Assembly (NCBI GenBank): GCA_903832295.1 | Contig: CAILAZ010000348.1 | Location: 17,137 to 81,136 of the forward strand | DNA: 64,000 bases | Direction of reading: 5' to 3' | Source: an uncultured Acidobacteriota bacterium | GTDB taxonomy: Bacteria > Acidobacteriota > Terriglobia > Terriglobales > Acidobacteriaceae | Shown: positions 15,794-24,100 of the stretch, piece by piece | Numbering within the stretch: the first letter of the stretch is position 1 | Layout of the letters: each line of letters begins with the position of its first letter | Notes under the pieces: model-generated | The model's database searches: none | The model's input: only the letters and a program-made list of their open reading frames with translations | What the model was told of the DNA's origin: nothing | Program-made: the position numbers and the translations under genes

Positions 15794-18445
15794 ATGCCTG
15801 ACGTGCCCGCCAACCCGAACCGCCGTCCTCCCGCTGCCCCGCTGTTTGCTGCCGTGATCTTCTTCGCGGGTGGCATTGTTCTGCAAAACTCCACGTATAA
15901 ACCTGCTTCACTCTACTTCCTGTGCATGATGGCGCTGGTTGTGTGCGCGCTGCTCTCGCTTCGCTTCGGGAAGAGGCGGCGCGTGCTGCTGGCGTATGTC
16001 GCGGCGGCCATGGCGTTTTTCCCGGCGGGGGCACTGCTGGCGTCGGCGCAAGGCTCCCAGCCTGCGCCAGCGGCAACGGTGCTGCGCTATGCGAGCGGCG
16101 ACGAGGTGGTGCTCACCGGGTACGTGGTGCGCGAGGGTTCACTGCGCAGCGGACGGGACCTGCATGAGTCACTGGATTTTGCGGTGGAGCGTGCGCAACT
16201 CGACGGCGAAGTGCCGCAAGCAGCGGAAGGACGAGTGCGGCTGAACGTGTATGTGCCTGAGAGCAGGAAGAGCTCCGCATGGGAGACGGAGGAGGATGGC
16301 TTAGAGGAGGCGAATGCCGCAGCCTTGCCAGTGTACGGATATGGGCAGCGTTTGCGGATTCGGGCGAAGCTGCGGCCACCGGGAAACTTCCGCAATCCGG
16401 GAAACATGGATTACACGGGGTGGCTGCGCGGGCAGGGCGTGGCGGCGCTGGGTTCAGCTAAATTGACAAACATCGATGTATTACCCGGGTTGGAAGGGAG
16501 CCGGGTGGAGCGCATGCGCTGGAAGGCCAGGCGCAGCGTTCTGGAGCAGATGGAACGGTTGTGGCCAGCGCCCTACGCGGGGCTCTTCCAGGCGATGGTG
16601 CTGGGCGAGCGCGGGCTGGTGGCCCGGGAGCAGAAGCTGGAGTTCCAGCGCAGCGGGACTTTTCACCTGCTGGTGGTGAGCGGCATGAACGTCGCTATCT
16701 TCGCGGTGTTTCTGCTGTGGCTGATGCGGCGGCTGCGGCTGCCCATGGAGTACGCCGCGCTGGCGACGATTCTGCTGACCTGCGGATATGCGTGGATGAC
16801 GGAGCTGGGTACGCCGATTCTGCGCTCGGTGCTGATGATTGCCGCCTACCAGGTGGCGGCGGTGATGAACCGCGACCGGGCTCCGCTGAACACAGTGTCG
16901 CTGGCCGCGCTGGTGCTGATGGCGGCGAATCCGCAGGTGCTGTTTGATGCCAGCTTCCAGTTGACCTTTCTCGCGGTGTTGACGATTGCGGGCGTGGCGG
17001 TGCCGCTGTTCGGGCGGACGACGACGCCGCTGCACGAGGCGCTGGAAGACATCGGCGACCTGGGGCGCGACCTGACGTTGAGGCCAAAACAGGCGCAGTT
17101 CCGGCTGGACGTGCGGGGAATCTCGAAGAGCCTTGGAGTGTTGATCGGGCGCCGTCCGGCGAACTGGCTGGTACAGAAGACGACCTTGGGGCTGGTTACG
17201 CTGGCAGAGCTGGCAATGCTCTCCGGCTTGATGCAGGTGGCGATTACGCTGCCAACGGTGTGGTATTTTCACCGGGTAAATGCGCACGCGCTGTGGGCAA
17301 ACATGGCAGTGATTCCGCTGACGAGCCTGCTGATGCCAGCCTCAATCCTGGCGGTGGTGGCCGGATACGTGGCGGGATGGATGGCGTGGCCGTTTGCGCT
17401 GGCGGCGAAGTGGGCGCTGCGTGGAATCCTGTTGACGGTGCACTGGTCTGGCGGCGCGCAATTGAGCGACCTGAGGGTGGCAATGCCTGCGGTGGCCGCA
17501 GTGGTCTCCGTGGGGGTGAGTTACGCGCTGGCGCTGCTGCTGGCGCGGCGGCACCGGATCCTGATGGGCGCCTCGCTGGGGTTGCTGGCGGCTTCGGCAT
17601 GGTTCGTCTATCTGCACCCGCGGGCGTTTGAATACAATGCGCACGCCCTGGAGATCACAGCCATCGACATTGGGCAGGGGGATTCATTCCTGGTGGTAAC
17701 TCCGGGAGGACACACGCTGCTGCTGGATTCGGGCGGCCTGCTGGGAATGAGTCACAGCGAGCTTGATATCGGCGAGGATGTGGTCTCACCCTACCTGTGG
17801 GAGCGCGGCTTGAGCCGGCTGGATGCGGTAGCTTTCAGCCACAGCCACTCCGACCACATGGGCGGAATGAGGGCGATTCTGCGAAACTTCAGGCCGCGTG
17901 AAATCTGGTACGCGCGCAACTATCCCACGCACGAGGTGGAAGTGGTGATGGCGAGCGCCGACAGCTTGCAGGTGCGGCGCACGGAGCGTCACCGGGGCGA
18001 ACGCTTCAACTTCGACGGAGTTGGCTTCGAGGTACTCTCGCCGCCAGAAGACTGGGAGTTGAAGGCGCGCGGGCAGGACGACGCTTCGATGGTGCTGCGG
18101 CTGACCTACGCGGGACACACAGCCCTGCTGGTGGGCGACATTCACAAGCGGGTGGAGAAGCGGCTGGTTGAAGAGGCGGCGAGGAGCCAGATTCCGCTGC
18201 GCGCTGACTTGCTGAAGGTGGCGCATCACGGATCCAACACGTCTTCAAGCGATGAGTTTCTGGATGCGGTGCGGCCAGCATACGCAATCATTTCGGCGGG
18301 CGTGCGCAATCCATTCCGGCATCCGCGGCCAGAGGTGATCGGGAGGCTGGCGCAGCACGGAGCCAAAACTTACAGGACTGACTTATTTGGTCCGGTGACG
18401 TTTTACATGGACGCGGGCGGAGTACATCCGTGGGTGGCGCGGTAA
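15794..18445 (+). CDS. comEC: ComEC/Rec2 family DNA-uptake channel protein
   Basis: An 883-residue inner-membrane protein expected to pass single-stranded DNA into the cytoplasm during transformation. Layout: two N-terminal membrane segments, a soluble OB-like region with RLRIRAKLRPPGNFRNPGNMDYTGWLRGQGV (DUF4131 type), the Competence-domain membrane bundle (AMVLGERGLV...FHLLVVSGMNVAIFA and following), and a C-terminal metallo-beta-lactamase domain with DIGQGDSFLVV, LLLDSGG, FSHSHSDHMGG and KVAHHGSNTSS. All three parts are present. The start is uncertain: ATG 15794 or GTG 15749. Its presence hints at natural competence, but pilus and ComEA genes are not visible here. Confidence 0.92.
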   Translation: MPDVPANPNRRPPAAPLFAAVIFFAGGIVLQNSTYKPASLYFLCMMALVVCALLSLRFGKRRRVLLAYVAAAMAFFPAGALLASAQGSQPAPAATVLRYASGDEVVLTGYVVREGSLRSGRDLHESLDFAVERAQLDGEVPQAAEGRVRLNVYVPESRKSSAWETEEDGLEEANAAALPVYGYGQRLRIRAKLRPPGNFRNPGNMDYTGWLRGQGVAALGSAKLTNIDVLPGLEGSRVERMRWKARRSVLEQMERLWPAPYAGLFQAMVLGERGLVAREQKLEFQRSGTFHLLVVSGMNVAIFAVFLLWLMRRLRLPMEYAALATILLTCGYAWMTELGTPILRSVLMIAAYQVAAVMNRDRAPLNTVSLAALVLMAANPQVLFDASFQLTFLAVLTIAGVAVPLFGRTTTPLHEALEDIGDLGRDLTLRPKQAQFRLDVRGISKSLGVLIGRRPANWLVQKTTLGLVTLAELAMLSGLMQVAITLPTVWYFHRVNAHALWANMAVIPLTSLLMPASILAVVAGYVAGWMAWPFALAAKWALRGILLTVHWSGGAQLSDLRVAMPAVAAVVSVGVSYALALLLARRHRILMGASLGLLAASAWFVYLHPRAFEYNAHALEITAIDIGQGDSFLVVTPGGHTLLLDSGGLLGMSHSELDIGEDVVSPYLWERGLSRLDAVAFSHSHSDHMGGMRAILRNFRPREIWYARNYPTHEVEVVMASADSLQVRRTERHRGERFNFDGVGFEVLSPPEDWELKARGQDDASMVLRLTYAGHTALLVGDIHKRVEKRLVEEAARSQIPLRADLLKVAHHGSNTSSSDEFLDAVRPAYAIISAGVRNPFRHPRPEVIGRLAQHGAKTYRTDLFGPVTFYMDAGGVHPWVAR

Positions 18446-18468
18446 AAAGACGCACCCCGCAGGGTGCG
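18443..18468 (-). terminator. Terminator for the DUF2007 gene
   Basis: On the minus strand CGCACCC/GGGTGCG forms a 7-bp stem with a 4-base loop followed by TCTTTTT, just past the DUF2007 stop and abutting the comEC stop codon. Confidence 0.75.
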
Positions 18469-18490
18469 CCCTGGTGAGTTTGCGGAGATA

Positions 18491-18757
18491 CTATCCTTCC
18501 GCCTCAGCGTCGGTGAGTCCCTTGCCCTGGTAGGTGGCGAGGACCGCGCGGGCGTCTTCAGCCTGGTCTTCTCGGACCTGGAGCTTGACACCTCCCACGC
18601 CGGGCAGGACATCCTGCGGGGCGTCAAAGTTGGTCAGCAGCACCTCGATTCCGGCGGACTCAAGCAGGCTCTGCACGACCATGGCTTCGGACTCCTGCTC
18701 GGTTTCGAATACGATCACCAGCGCCTCGTTCGGTTCTTCTCTCAATGTCTCCGGCAT
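18491..18757 (-). CDS. DUF2007-like small protein (putative signal-transducing protein)
   Basis: An 88-residue acidic protein, MPETLREEPNEALVIVFETEQESEAMVVQSLLESAGIEVLLTNFDAPQDVLPGVGGVKLQVREDQAEDARAVLATY. This is the compact ferredoxin-like fold of DUF2007, with a leading strand, the E.EA..+...L...GI helix and the closing VREDQAEDARAVL. The ligand and partner are unknown. The ATG at 18757 follows AAGGAG, which rejects the longer frame. It is divergent from the following small gene. Confidence 0.8.
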   Translation of the reverse strand: MPETLREEPNEALVIVFETEQESEAMVVQSLLESAGIEVLLTNFDAPQDVLPGVGGVKLQVREDQAEDARAVLATYQGKGLTDAEAEG

Positions 18758-18917
18758 AATGGCTCCTTCTGCACTTGGATGCGGACTGATGAGCGTAGTA
18801 CCGTCCGGGCGCGCGGTCAATGGGAGAGAATCAGGGCGAAGCGCGGAAGCGGGAATAATTCAGGGCTCCGCGGGTTGAATTTGTCATCGAATCACCATGC
18901 AAGCAGGGGAGACTGGC

Positions 18918-19178
18918 ATGAGCGATGAGAGAGGCGATTGCGCACCGCAAGTGGAATGGGACGAAGGGCAACGTATTCGCCGCCTGCAACTGATGATGAA
19001 CCTTGTGATGCAGGTGATTGCGCAGGATTCCAAGTTGAGCTATGAAGAGGCGTCACAGATGGTTGCAGACTCGCGGACGGCCGCGCTGGCCATGTTTCCG
19101 GGAAAGGAACTGGCCTACGACCTTCTGTGGCGTCCGCGCTTCCAGAGACTGATGCGGGAGCGCTACAGATTGCAGTGA
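18918..19178 (+). CDS. Small conserved hypothetical protein
   Basis: An 86-residue soluble protein: MSDERGDCAPQVEWDEGQRIRRLQLMMNLVMQVIAQDSKLSYEEASQMVADSRTAALAMFPGKELAYDLLWRPRFQRLMRERYRLQ. The C-terminal half (ALAMFPGKE..YDLLWRPRF.RL+.ERY) looks strongly constrained, and I recognise this type as recurring in Acidobacteria, without a function. Start choice: ATG 18918 follows GGGGAG; the earlier ATG 18897 has no ribosome binding site. It ends two bases before the convergent DUF3108 stop. Confidence 0.65.
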   Translation: MSDERGDCAPQVEWDEGQRIRRLQLMMNLVMQVIAQDSKLSYEEASQMVADSRTAALAMFPGKELAYDLLWRPRFQRLMRERYRLQ

Positions 19179-19180
19179 GG

Positions 19181-19966
19181 CTATTTGTCGATGCGGATGA
19201 GGCGAAGGGTCATGGTTCCCCAGAAGAGGCGTGAGCGCATCTGCACCGGCAAGTGAGCGGCATCGTCGGTGTACCAGATCCAGACCTTCCCGCGTCCCTT
19301 GAGCGGCCCTGAGTCCGATGAGACGGCGACTCGGAAGGTATGGAAGAGTCCGGCGTCGGTTTTCACCTCTTCGCGGCCCTCCACGTATGCTTTTACGTCC
19401 ACGGTTTTTCCACCATCATTGAGCGGGAAAAGGTAGCTTGTGCCGGGCTCCAGGGGATGGGCGGCCAAGTAGTAAAGGCCGGAAAGGACATCGGTGACAC
19501 AGGCGGGGGAGTCAGTTTCCTGATGCTTGACTTCGCCATTGCGCAGGTTGCGCTCGTCGAGCAGGCTCTTGCCGCGCTGGTCGAAGACAATCGTAGTTTC
19601 ACGCTTGTGCAGGCCTTCCTCGGAGTGCTTGAGGATGCGTTGCGAGCAGAAACTCCTGCGGTCAAAGTAGGACTCCAGACGATCCTGCACACGGTAGAGG
19701 ACGGCGACGGCACCGGAGGCTTCGGCGGTTCCAATGACGTGCTGGGATTCCCCTGCCTGCTCGATTCTGAGGGTGGCTGCGCCAGCCTTCCAGAGGCGCC
19801 ACTCGGCGTCATAGTGCAGAGTCTGGTTGTTGGGGAAGCGATGGGAGTCGCTGGCGGGCAGGATGGAGGCTTTCGGTTCGCTGGAGATGGTCGATTGCTG
19901 GGCGAACAGAACAGGCACGAGCAGGGCGGCCAGGGTGAGGACGAGAGATCGGGTGAGAGTTCGCAT
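19181..19966 (-). CDS. DUF3108 family exported protein
   Basis: A 261-residue protein with a signal peptide (MRTLTRSLVLTLAALLVPVLFAQQ). The mature part follows DUF3108: LHYDAEWRLWKAGAATLRIEQ, VQDRLESYFDRRSFCSQRILKHSEEGLHKRETTIVFDQ, PACVTDVLSGLYYLAAHPLEPGTSYLFPLNDGGKTVDVKAYVEGREEVKTDAG, ending in VWIWYTDDAAHLPVQMRSRLFWGTMTLRLI. The family is periplasmic and beta-rich; its function is not established. It starts three bases after the methyltransferase-like gene stops, so it is the last gene of the heptose-cluster transcript. Confidence 0.85.
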   Translation of the reverse strand: MRTLTRSLVLTLAALLVPVLFAQQSTISSEPKASILPASDSHRFPNNQTLHYDAEWRLWKAGAATLRIEQAGESQHVIGTAEASGAVAVLYRVQDRLESYFDRRSFCSQRILKHSEEGLHKRETTIVFDQRGKSLLDERNLRNGEVKHQETDSPACVTDVLSGLYYLAAHPLEPGTSYLFPLNDGGKTVDVKAYVEGREEVKTDAGLFHTFRVAVSSDSGPLKGRGKVWIWYTDDAAHLPVQMRSRLFWGTMTLRLIRIDK

Positions 19967-19969
19967 CCG

Positions 19970-20515
19970 CTAGCGGGCCTTCCACAATATCAGCCGGATG
20001 GCGAGGGCGGCGATGACCGCCAGGGTGCCGAGCAGGGCGTTGTATTCACGATGCTGGAGGTAAAGCCCGCGGGAGAACTGGGAGCGGCCTTCGCTGCCGG
20101 TGCTGAGCCGCGGCAGCAAGCGGGGGACGCGACGGCAGTAATCCGCGTAACCAGGGAAGCGCACGCTGAGGAACTGCTCCTCGCCGCGAATTACCGGGAT
20201 GTAAATGGCTGCAAACATGATCACGATGGCGATGGCGATCTCCCACCGGAGGGCGGCCAAGGCGAAGCCCATGGCAATTACGATTGATCCGAAGTAGAGG
20301 GGGTTGCGTGTGTAGGCATAGGGGCCAGTCATTGCAAGCTCTTCATTCTTCTTGACATGGCCGCTGGAGATGGCGCGAATCCAGACGCCGGTGAGGGCAA
20401 CGGCGGAACCGGCGGCAAGCGACCACCACTCAGGCCGCGCGCGCCACAGAAAAAACGCAGCGAACAGGAATCCGAGCGGCACACGAATTCTCTTGGCGAT
20501 CCGTCCCCAGTCCAT
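19970..20515 (-). CDS. Isoprenylcysteine carboxyl methyltransferase (ICMT)-like membrane protein
   Basis: A 181-residue protein with four or five membrane segments and the ICMT/PEMT-family core: SGHVKKNEELAMTGPYAYTRNPLYFGSIVIAMGFALAALRW, then IPVIRGEEQFLSVRFPGYADYCRRVPRLLPRL. The GPY.YTRNPLY and EE..L...F...Y..Y....PR.LP motifs hold the SAM-binding and active-site residues in this family. Bacterial members probably methylate lipid or small hydrophobic substrates, unknown here. It lies 93 bases after the heptosyltransferase gene and just before the DUF3108 gene. Confidence 0.82.
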   Translation of the reverse strand: MDWGRIAKRIRVPLGFLFAAFFLWRARPEWWSLAAGSAVALTGVWIRAISSGHVKKNEELAMTGPYAYTRNPLYFGSIVIAMGFALAALRWEIAIAIVIMFAAIYIPVIRGEEQFLSVRFPGYADYCRRVPRLLPRLSTGSEGRSQFSRGLYLQHREYNALLGTLAVIAALAIRLILWKAR

Positions 20516-20608
20516 ACCCCAGCCCTTACACAGAGTTGCCTCTGTATTCTACGGCATCGGCAGGGATGGGCAGAACTTGAGGCGATGCGGAGGTTGCTGA
20601 ATTTGCTG

Positions 20609-21712
20609 TCAGTCCAGCAACTCGTTGATCTCGGCGAGTACGGAATCGACGGTGAGCTTATCCAGACCTGCGTCCTCGGTGCGGCTGTGGCTGTAGCTGG
20701 TTACGCTGGCAGGGTCACGCAGGACACGGGTTCCGGCCCAGTAGGGACCGTTCCTGGCGGGATCGGTAGGACCGAAGAGGGCCACCGTGCGGACGCCGAG
20801 CATGGCGGCCAGATGCATGGGGCCGGTATCTCCCCCGACGAAGAGGGCGGAGCGGCGTGCCAGGGCCATCAGTTCGCTGAGCGAGCCGGAGATGGCGACC
20901 GCGCTGCGCGTGCTGGCGTTCACTGCCTGATGGGCAAGCGCCTGCTCGCCGGGACCGTAGTTGATGATGGTACGAAAACCGCGCGCGGCCAACCGGGATG
21001 CGAGTTCTCCGTAGCGTTCGGGCGGCCATTGCTTGGCGGCCCAGCCTGCGCCGGGATTGAGGATGGCAATCGGAGAGCGCCAGATTCCGAGGGATTGCAG
21101 GGTGGAATCAATGCGAGCCTCGCTGGCCTTGTCCCGGGGGAGAAGGGCGGTGCCGGGTTGCAGGGTGTCCGTGGCGCGGGACAGGCCGATTTCCTCCAGC
21201 CAGGTCTGCACGGCTTCCACGTTCTGTTCGATGACGTGATGGGCTCGTCCATCTGCCAGCGAGTCATACAGCAGGCGGGCTACGCGCTCGCGGGGATGGC
21301 GGAAGCCCAGGATGCTGCGGGCTCCTGAGAGCTTTGCGATCACGGCGGACTTGATGGATCCCTGGAGATCGAGAGCTGCGTCGTAGTTGCGGCCGCGCAT
21401 GCTGCGGACGGCAGCGGAGAATCCAAGGCGGGTCTCTGAGCGAAGGATATGCCTGCGCCAGGCGCGGGTGTCCACCAGATGCAACTCGTCCACCAGGGGA
21501 CGTCCGGCGCCGCGTGAGCCGGAGAGTTCGACCTCTGGAGCGCAGAGAAGCTCACGCCAGCGGCGCTCGACAACCCACCCGATGCGCGCCTCCGGAAGTG
21601 CGCGGCGCAGCATGGCAACGGCGGGAAGCGCATGCAGAACATCACCCATGGCGCCGAGGCGCACGATGAGGACGCGGGGATTCAATGCGGAGGTGGTGGT
21701 CTTCAGTCGCAA
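20609..21712 (-). CDS. LPS heptosyltransferase (glycosyltransferase family 9)
   Basis: A 367-residue GT9 enzyme adding L-glycero-D-manno-heptose to the LPS inner core. The N-terminal half opens PRVLIVRLGAMGDVLHALPAVAMLRRALPEARIGWVVERRW; later come ALDLQGSIKSAVIAKLSGARSILGF, NPGAGWAAKQWPPERYGELA and the sugar-nucleotide site FVGGDTGPMHLAAMLGVRTVALFGPTDPARNGP. The overall look is closest to heptosyltransferase I (WaaC), but GT9 subtypes are hard to tell apart by eye. The start is a TTG seven bases after rfaE2, in the same transcript as the genes making its donor ADP-heptose. Confidence 0.9.
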   Translation of the reverse strand: MRLKTTTSALNPRVLIVRLGAMGDVLHALPAVAMLRRALPEARIGWVVERRWRELLCAPEVELSGSRGAGRPLVDELHLVDTRAWRRHILRSETRLGFSAAVRSMRGRNYDAALDLQGSIKSAVIAKLSGARSILGFRHPRERVARLLYDSLADGRAHHVIEQNVEAVQTWLEEIGLSRATDTLQPGTALLPRDKASEARIDSTLQSLGIWRSPIAILNPGAGWAAKQWPPERYGELASRLAARGFRTIINYGPGEQALAHQAVNASTRSAVAISGSLSELMALARRSALFVGGDTGPMHLAAMLGVRTVALFGPTDPARNGPYWAGTRVLRDPASVTSYSHSRTEDAGLDKLTVDSVLAEINELLD

Positions 21713-21719
21713 ACTGGTC

Positions 21720-22187
21720 TCAATTCCCTATTCTTCCCAGTATCTCAGTGGTGGAGTGATCCTTGGGGTCGCCGACGATCTCGACGCGGCCCCCAAAAGA
21801 GATGACCTCGTCACGCTCGGGAACGGTCTCGCGAGTGTAATCAGTTCCCTTGGCCTGGACGTCGGGACGAATCTCCCGGATGAGAGCGCGCACGTCAGGC
21901 TCGCCGAAGACCACGACCGCGTCCACACATTCGAGAGCGGCAATAATTTCGGCGCGCTCGCCCTCCGGCATGGCAGGACGCGCGGGACCCTTCAACCGGC
22001 GTACGCTCTCGTCAGAATTGATGGCAACGATGAGCTTTCCGCCGAGTTCGCGGGCACCCCGCAGGTAGCGGACATGGCCCACGTGCAAGAGGTCAAAGCA
22101 GCCGTTTGCAAGGGTCACACTCTCGCCTGCGGCACGCCATTGGGCGACCAGTTCGGCAAGTTCTCCGCGATTGACGATTCGTCCCAC
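21720..22187 (-). CDS. rfaE2: D-glycero-beta-D-manno-heptose 1-phosphate adenylyltransferase
   Basis: A 155-residue cytidylyltransferase-fold enzyme that adenylates heptose 1-phosphate to give ADP-D-glycero-D-manno-heptose. It matches the C-terminal half of E. coli Hld[72 protein letters not shown], with the HxGH catalytic motif HVGH, and [19 protein letters not shown] near the end. It is a separate gene here, not fused to the kinase. The start is a GTG ten bases after rfaE1. Confidence 0.94.
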   Translation of the reverse strand: MGRIVNRGELAELVAQWRAAGESVTLANGCFDLLHVGHVRYLRGARELGGKLIVAINSDESVRRLKGPARPAMPEGERAEIIAALECVDAVVVFGEPDVRALIREIRPDVQAKGTDYTRETVPERDEVISFGGRVEIVGDPKDHSTTEILGRIGN

Positions 22188-22197
22188 GCCGACCCCG

Positions 22198-23250
22198 TCA
22201 GTCTTCCAGAGCCGCGAGCAGTTCGGCGCGGCTGACGGTGGCGGTGCCGCGCTTCATCACGACGATGCCCCCGGCATAGTTTGCCAACTTGGCGGCGCTG
22301 GCGGTGTCTGCTCCGGCGGCAAGTGCGGCGGTAAAGGTAGCGATCACGGTATCGCCCGCTCCAGTGACGTCCACCACCTGATTGTGACCGTGGATGGGAA
22401 TCTCTACCGGCGCGCGCTTCTTTTCGAAGGCCACCATGCCATCGCCACCGCGGGTGATGACCAGCGATTCAAGCTTCATCTGCTTGAGGAGCGATGCGCC
22501 GGCCTGGAAGAGCTTGTCGTGATCGGTGCCGATGCTGACCTGTAGAGCCTGCTCGACCTCGCCCTCATTGGGTGTGGCGGCGGTGACGCCTTCAAACTCC
22601 AGCATGCGGTAGCGGCTGTCCAGGGTCACAGGGGTGTTGCCCAGCAGGCCCTTGGCACGGACAAAGTTGAATAACCGGGGAGAGACTGCACCATAGCCGT
22701 AATCACTGAGCAGAACAGCGTCAGCGGCTGGTACGTATTCGCGGGCGGACTCCACCAGTTCGACGAGGGTGGGATGAGTGTCGCTGAGTTGATTGCATTC
22801 GCGGTCAATGCGAACTACCTGCTGGCGCGAGGAGTGTGCCGTGTAGGCGAGCACGCGGGTCTTGGTGGTGGTGACGTGTCCCTTCAGTTTGGAGATTCCG
22901 CTGACGGAGATCTTGTTCTTGCGGAAGATCTGGATCAGAGCTCTTCCGGCCTCGTCGTCGCCCACCATTCCCACGGGAAGGGCGGTGACCCCAAGGGCGG
23001 CCAGGTTCATCACCGCATTGGCTCCGCCGCCGGGGATGAGGGTGCGCTCGCGATGCTTGAGGATCAGCACCGGGGCCTCACGCGAGACCCGCGCAATCTC
23101 GCCGGAGATGAACTCGTCGGCAATGAGATCGGCCATCACCAGGACGCTGACGTTGGGGAATGACTCGACAATGCGGCGAAGCTTCTGCCGTTCGGTTAAT
23201 CCGTGATTCACGATGTGTTTCCGCGAGGTCTTCTTTTGAATGGGCGCCAT
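22198..23250 (-). CDS. rfaE1: D-glycero-beta-D-manno-heptose-7-phosphate kinase
   Basis: A 350-residue PfkB-family kinase corresponding to the N-terminal domain of HldE. Visible motifs: [52 protein letters not shown] (substrate loop and dimer lid), [37 protein letters not shown] and the anion-hole/catalytic [17 protein letters not shown]. It is the first gene of the minus-strand heptose transcript, divergent from the BLUF gene. The downstream partner rfaE2 supplies the second activity. Confidence 0.94.
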   Translation of the reverse strand: MAPIQKKTSRKHIVNHGLTERQKLRRIVESFPNVSVLVMADLIADEFISGEIARVSREAPVLILKHRERTLIPGGGANAVMNLAALGVTALPVGMVGDDEAGRALIQIFRKNKISVSGISKLKGHVTTTKTRVLAYTAHSSRQQVVRIDRECNQLSDTHPTLVELVESAREYVPAADAVLLSDYGYGAVSPRLFNFVRAKGLLGNTPVTLDSRYRMLEFEGVTAATPNEGEVEQALQVSIGTDHDKLFQAGASLLKQMKLESLVITRGGDGMVAFEKKRAPVEIPIHGHNQVVDVTGAGDTVIATFTAALAAGADTASAAKLANYAGGIVVMKRGTATVSRAELLAALED

Positions 23251-23386
23251 TGCACCAAGATTCTCTCATGACGCTGTGCTGGACGCGCAGAATTAGCGGC
23301 GACCGAATTCCCACTACGGACCCAAAACAGCTCGGGGGCAGGTTGATTTGTTTGTAAACAGGAGTCCCACGCAGTAGCATCCGCGC

Positions 23387-23782
23387 ATGCGATCGATTGT
23401 CTTCCACGGCACGGCAACGCGGCGGATGAGCGAGGAAGAGCTTGCATCGCTGTGGCGGGAGCGTGCGGAGATCGAGAGCCACGTGGAGATCACGGGGATG
23501 CTGTTACACAAAGCGGGCGAGTTCCTGCAGGTGATCGAAGGTCCCAACGCCGTGATCCGCGATATGTATGCGCGCATCCTGGCCGACCCGCGGAACAAGG
23601 AGGTGCGAACCATCAGCGACCGCTTCATCGTCGAGCGGGAGTTTGAAGGCCAGCCGATGGGCTTCCTGAACCTGGACGAGTTGCCCGCCCAAACTCCGCT
23701 GACAGACGGTTTCAGCTACGAGGCATTTTCGGTTGAGCCGGAGTCAGCGCTGCGAACCCTGCGCTATTTCCGTTACCGCTGA
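23387..23782 (+). CDS. BLUF-domain protein lacking the photoactive tyrosine
   Basis: A 131-residue single-domain protein with the BLUF (blue-light FAD sensor) fold: RSIVFHGTATRRMSEEELASLWRERAEIESHVEITGMLLHKAGEFLQVIEGPNAVIRDMYARILADPRNKEVRTISDRFIVEREFEGQPMGF. The core glutamine in FLQVIEG is kept. Aligned with PixD and AppA, however, the tyrosine of the L-I-Y strand is F6, and the flavin-contacting asparagines just before ITG are I and E. Either it binds flavin without the normal photocycle, or it is a BLUF-derived non-photosensor. It is transcribed alone, divergent from rfaE1. Confidence 0.82.
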   Translation: MRSIVFHGTATRRMSEEELASLWRERAEIESHVEITGMLLHKAGEFLQVIEGPNAVIRDMYARILADPRNKEVRTISDRFIVEREFEGQPMGFLNLDELPAQTPLTDGFSYEAFSVEPESALRTLRYFRYR

Positions 23783-23798
23783 CGTGGAAGCGCAGAAA

Positions 23799-24044
23799 TC
23801 ACTCGCCTGAGATTTCTACCCGGGGCTTCTTTGCGTTGCCCGCAAAATTTTCCACGCATTTGTCAGAGATATGCACAGGGTTGGAGCACTGTCCGGCAGC
23901 GGCGCGGTTAAAGGCGCGGTAGAGGCGCTTCACGTCCACCTTGCCGTTGCGCAACTCGCGCTCCACCGCGTTATGCATGGCAGAGAGCAACTGGGTGCGT
24001 AATTCGTTGAGAACCTTGTCGATGTAAATGTAAGGCAGATGCAC
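23799..24044 (-). CDS. Small hypothetical protein downstream of miaA
   Basis: An 81-residue candidate from a GTG at 24044: HLPYIYIDKVLNELRTQLLSAMHNAVERELRNGKVDVKRLYRAFNRAAAGQCSNPVHISDKCVENFAGNAKKPRVEISGE. Helical heptad-like stretches and two cysteines make it look like a real protein rather than a shadow. The start is a problem: GGGGGAGG abuts the GTG with no spacing, and an in-frame extension runs to 24173 into the end of miaA. It lies 56 bases after miaA on the same strand. The function is unknown; a non-coding alternative is possible. Confidence 0.5.
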   Translation of the reverse strand: MHLPYIYIDKVLNELRTQLLSAMHNAVERELRNGKVDVKRLYRAFNRAAAGQCSNPVHISDKCVENFAGNAKKPRVEISGE

Positions 24045-24100
24045 CCTCCCCCGGTGGGTCTCCGGTATATGAACGATACACGCTGGAGAGCCTTTGCGCC

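Noticed and set aside
18897-18917. Earlier ATG for the 86-aa protein
   Set aside because: No ribosome binding site, whereas 18918 follows GGGGAG.
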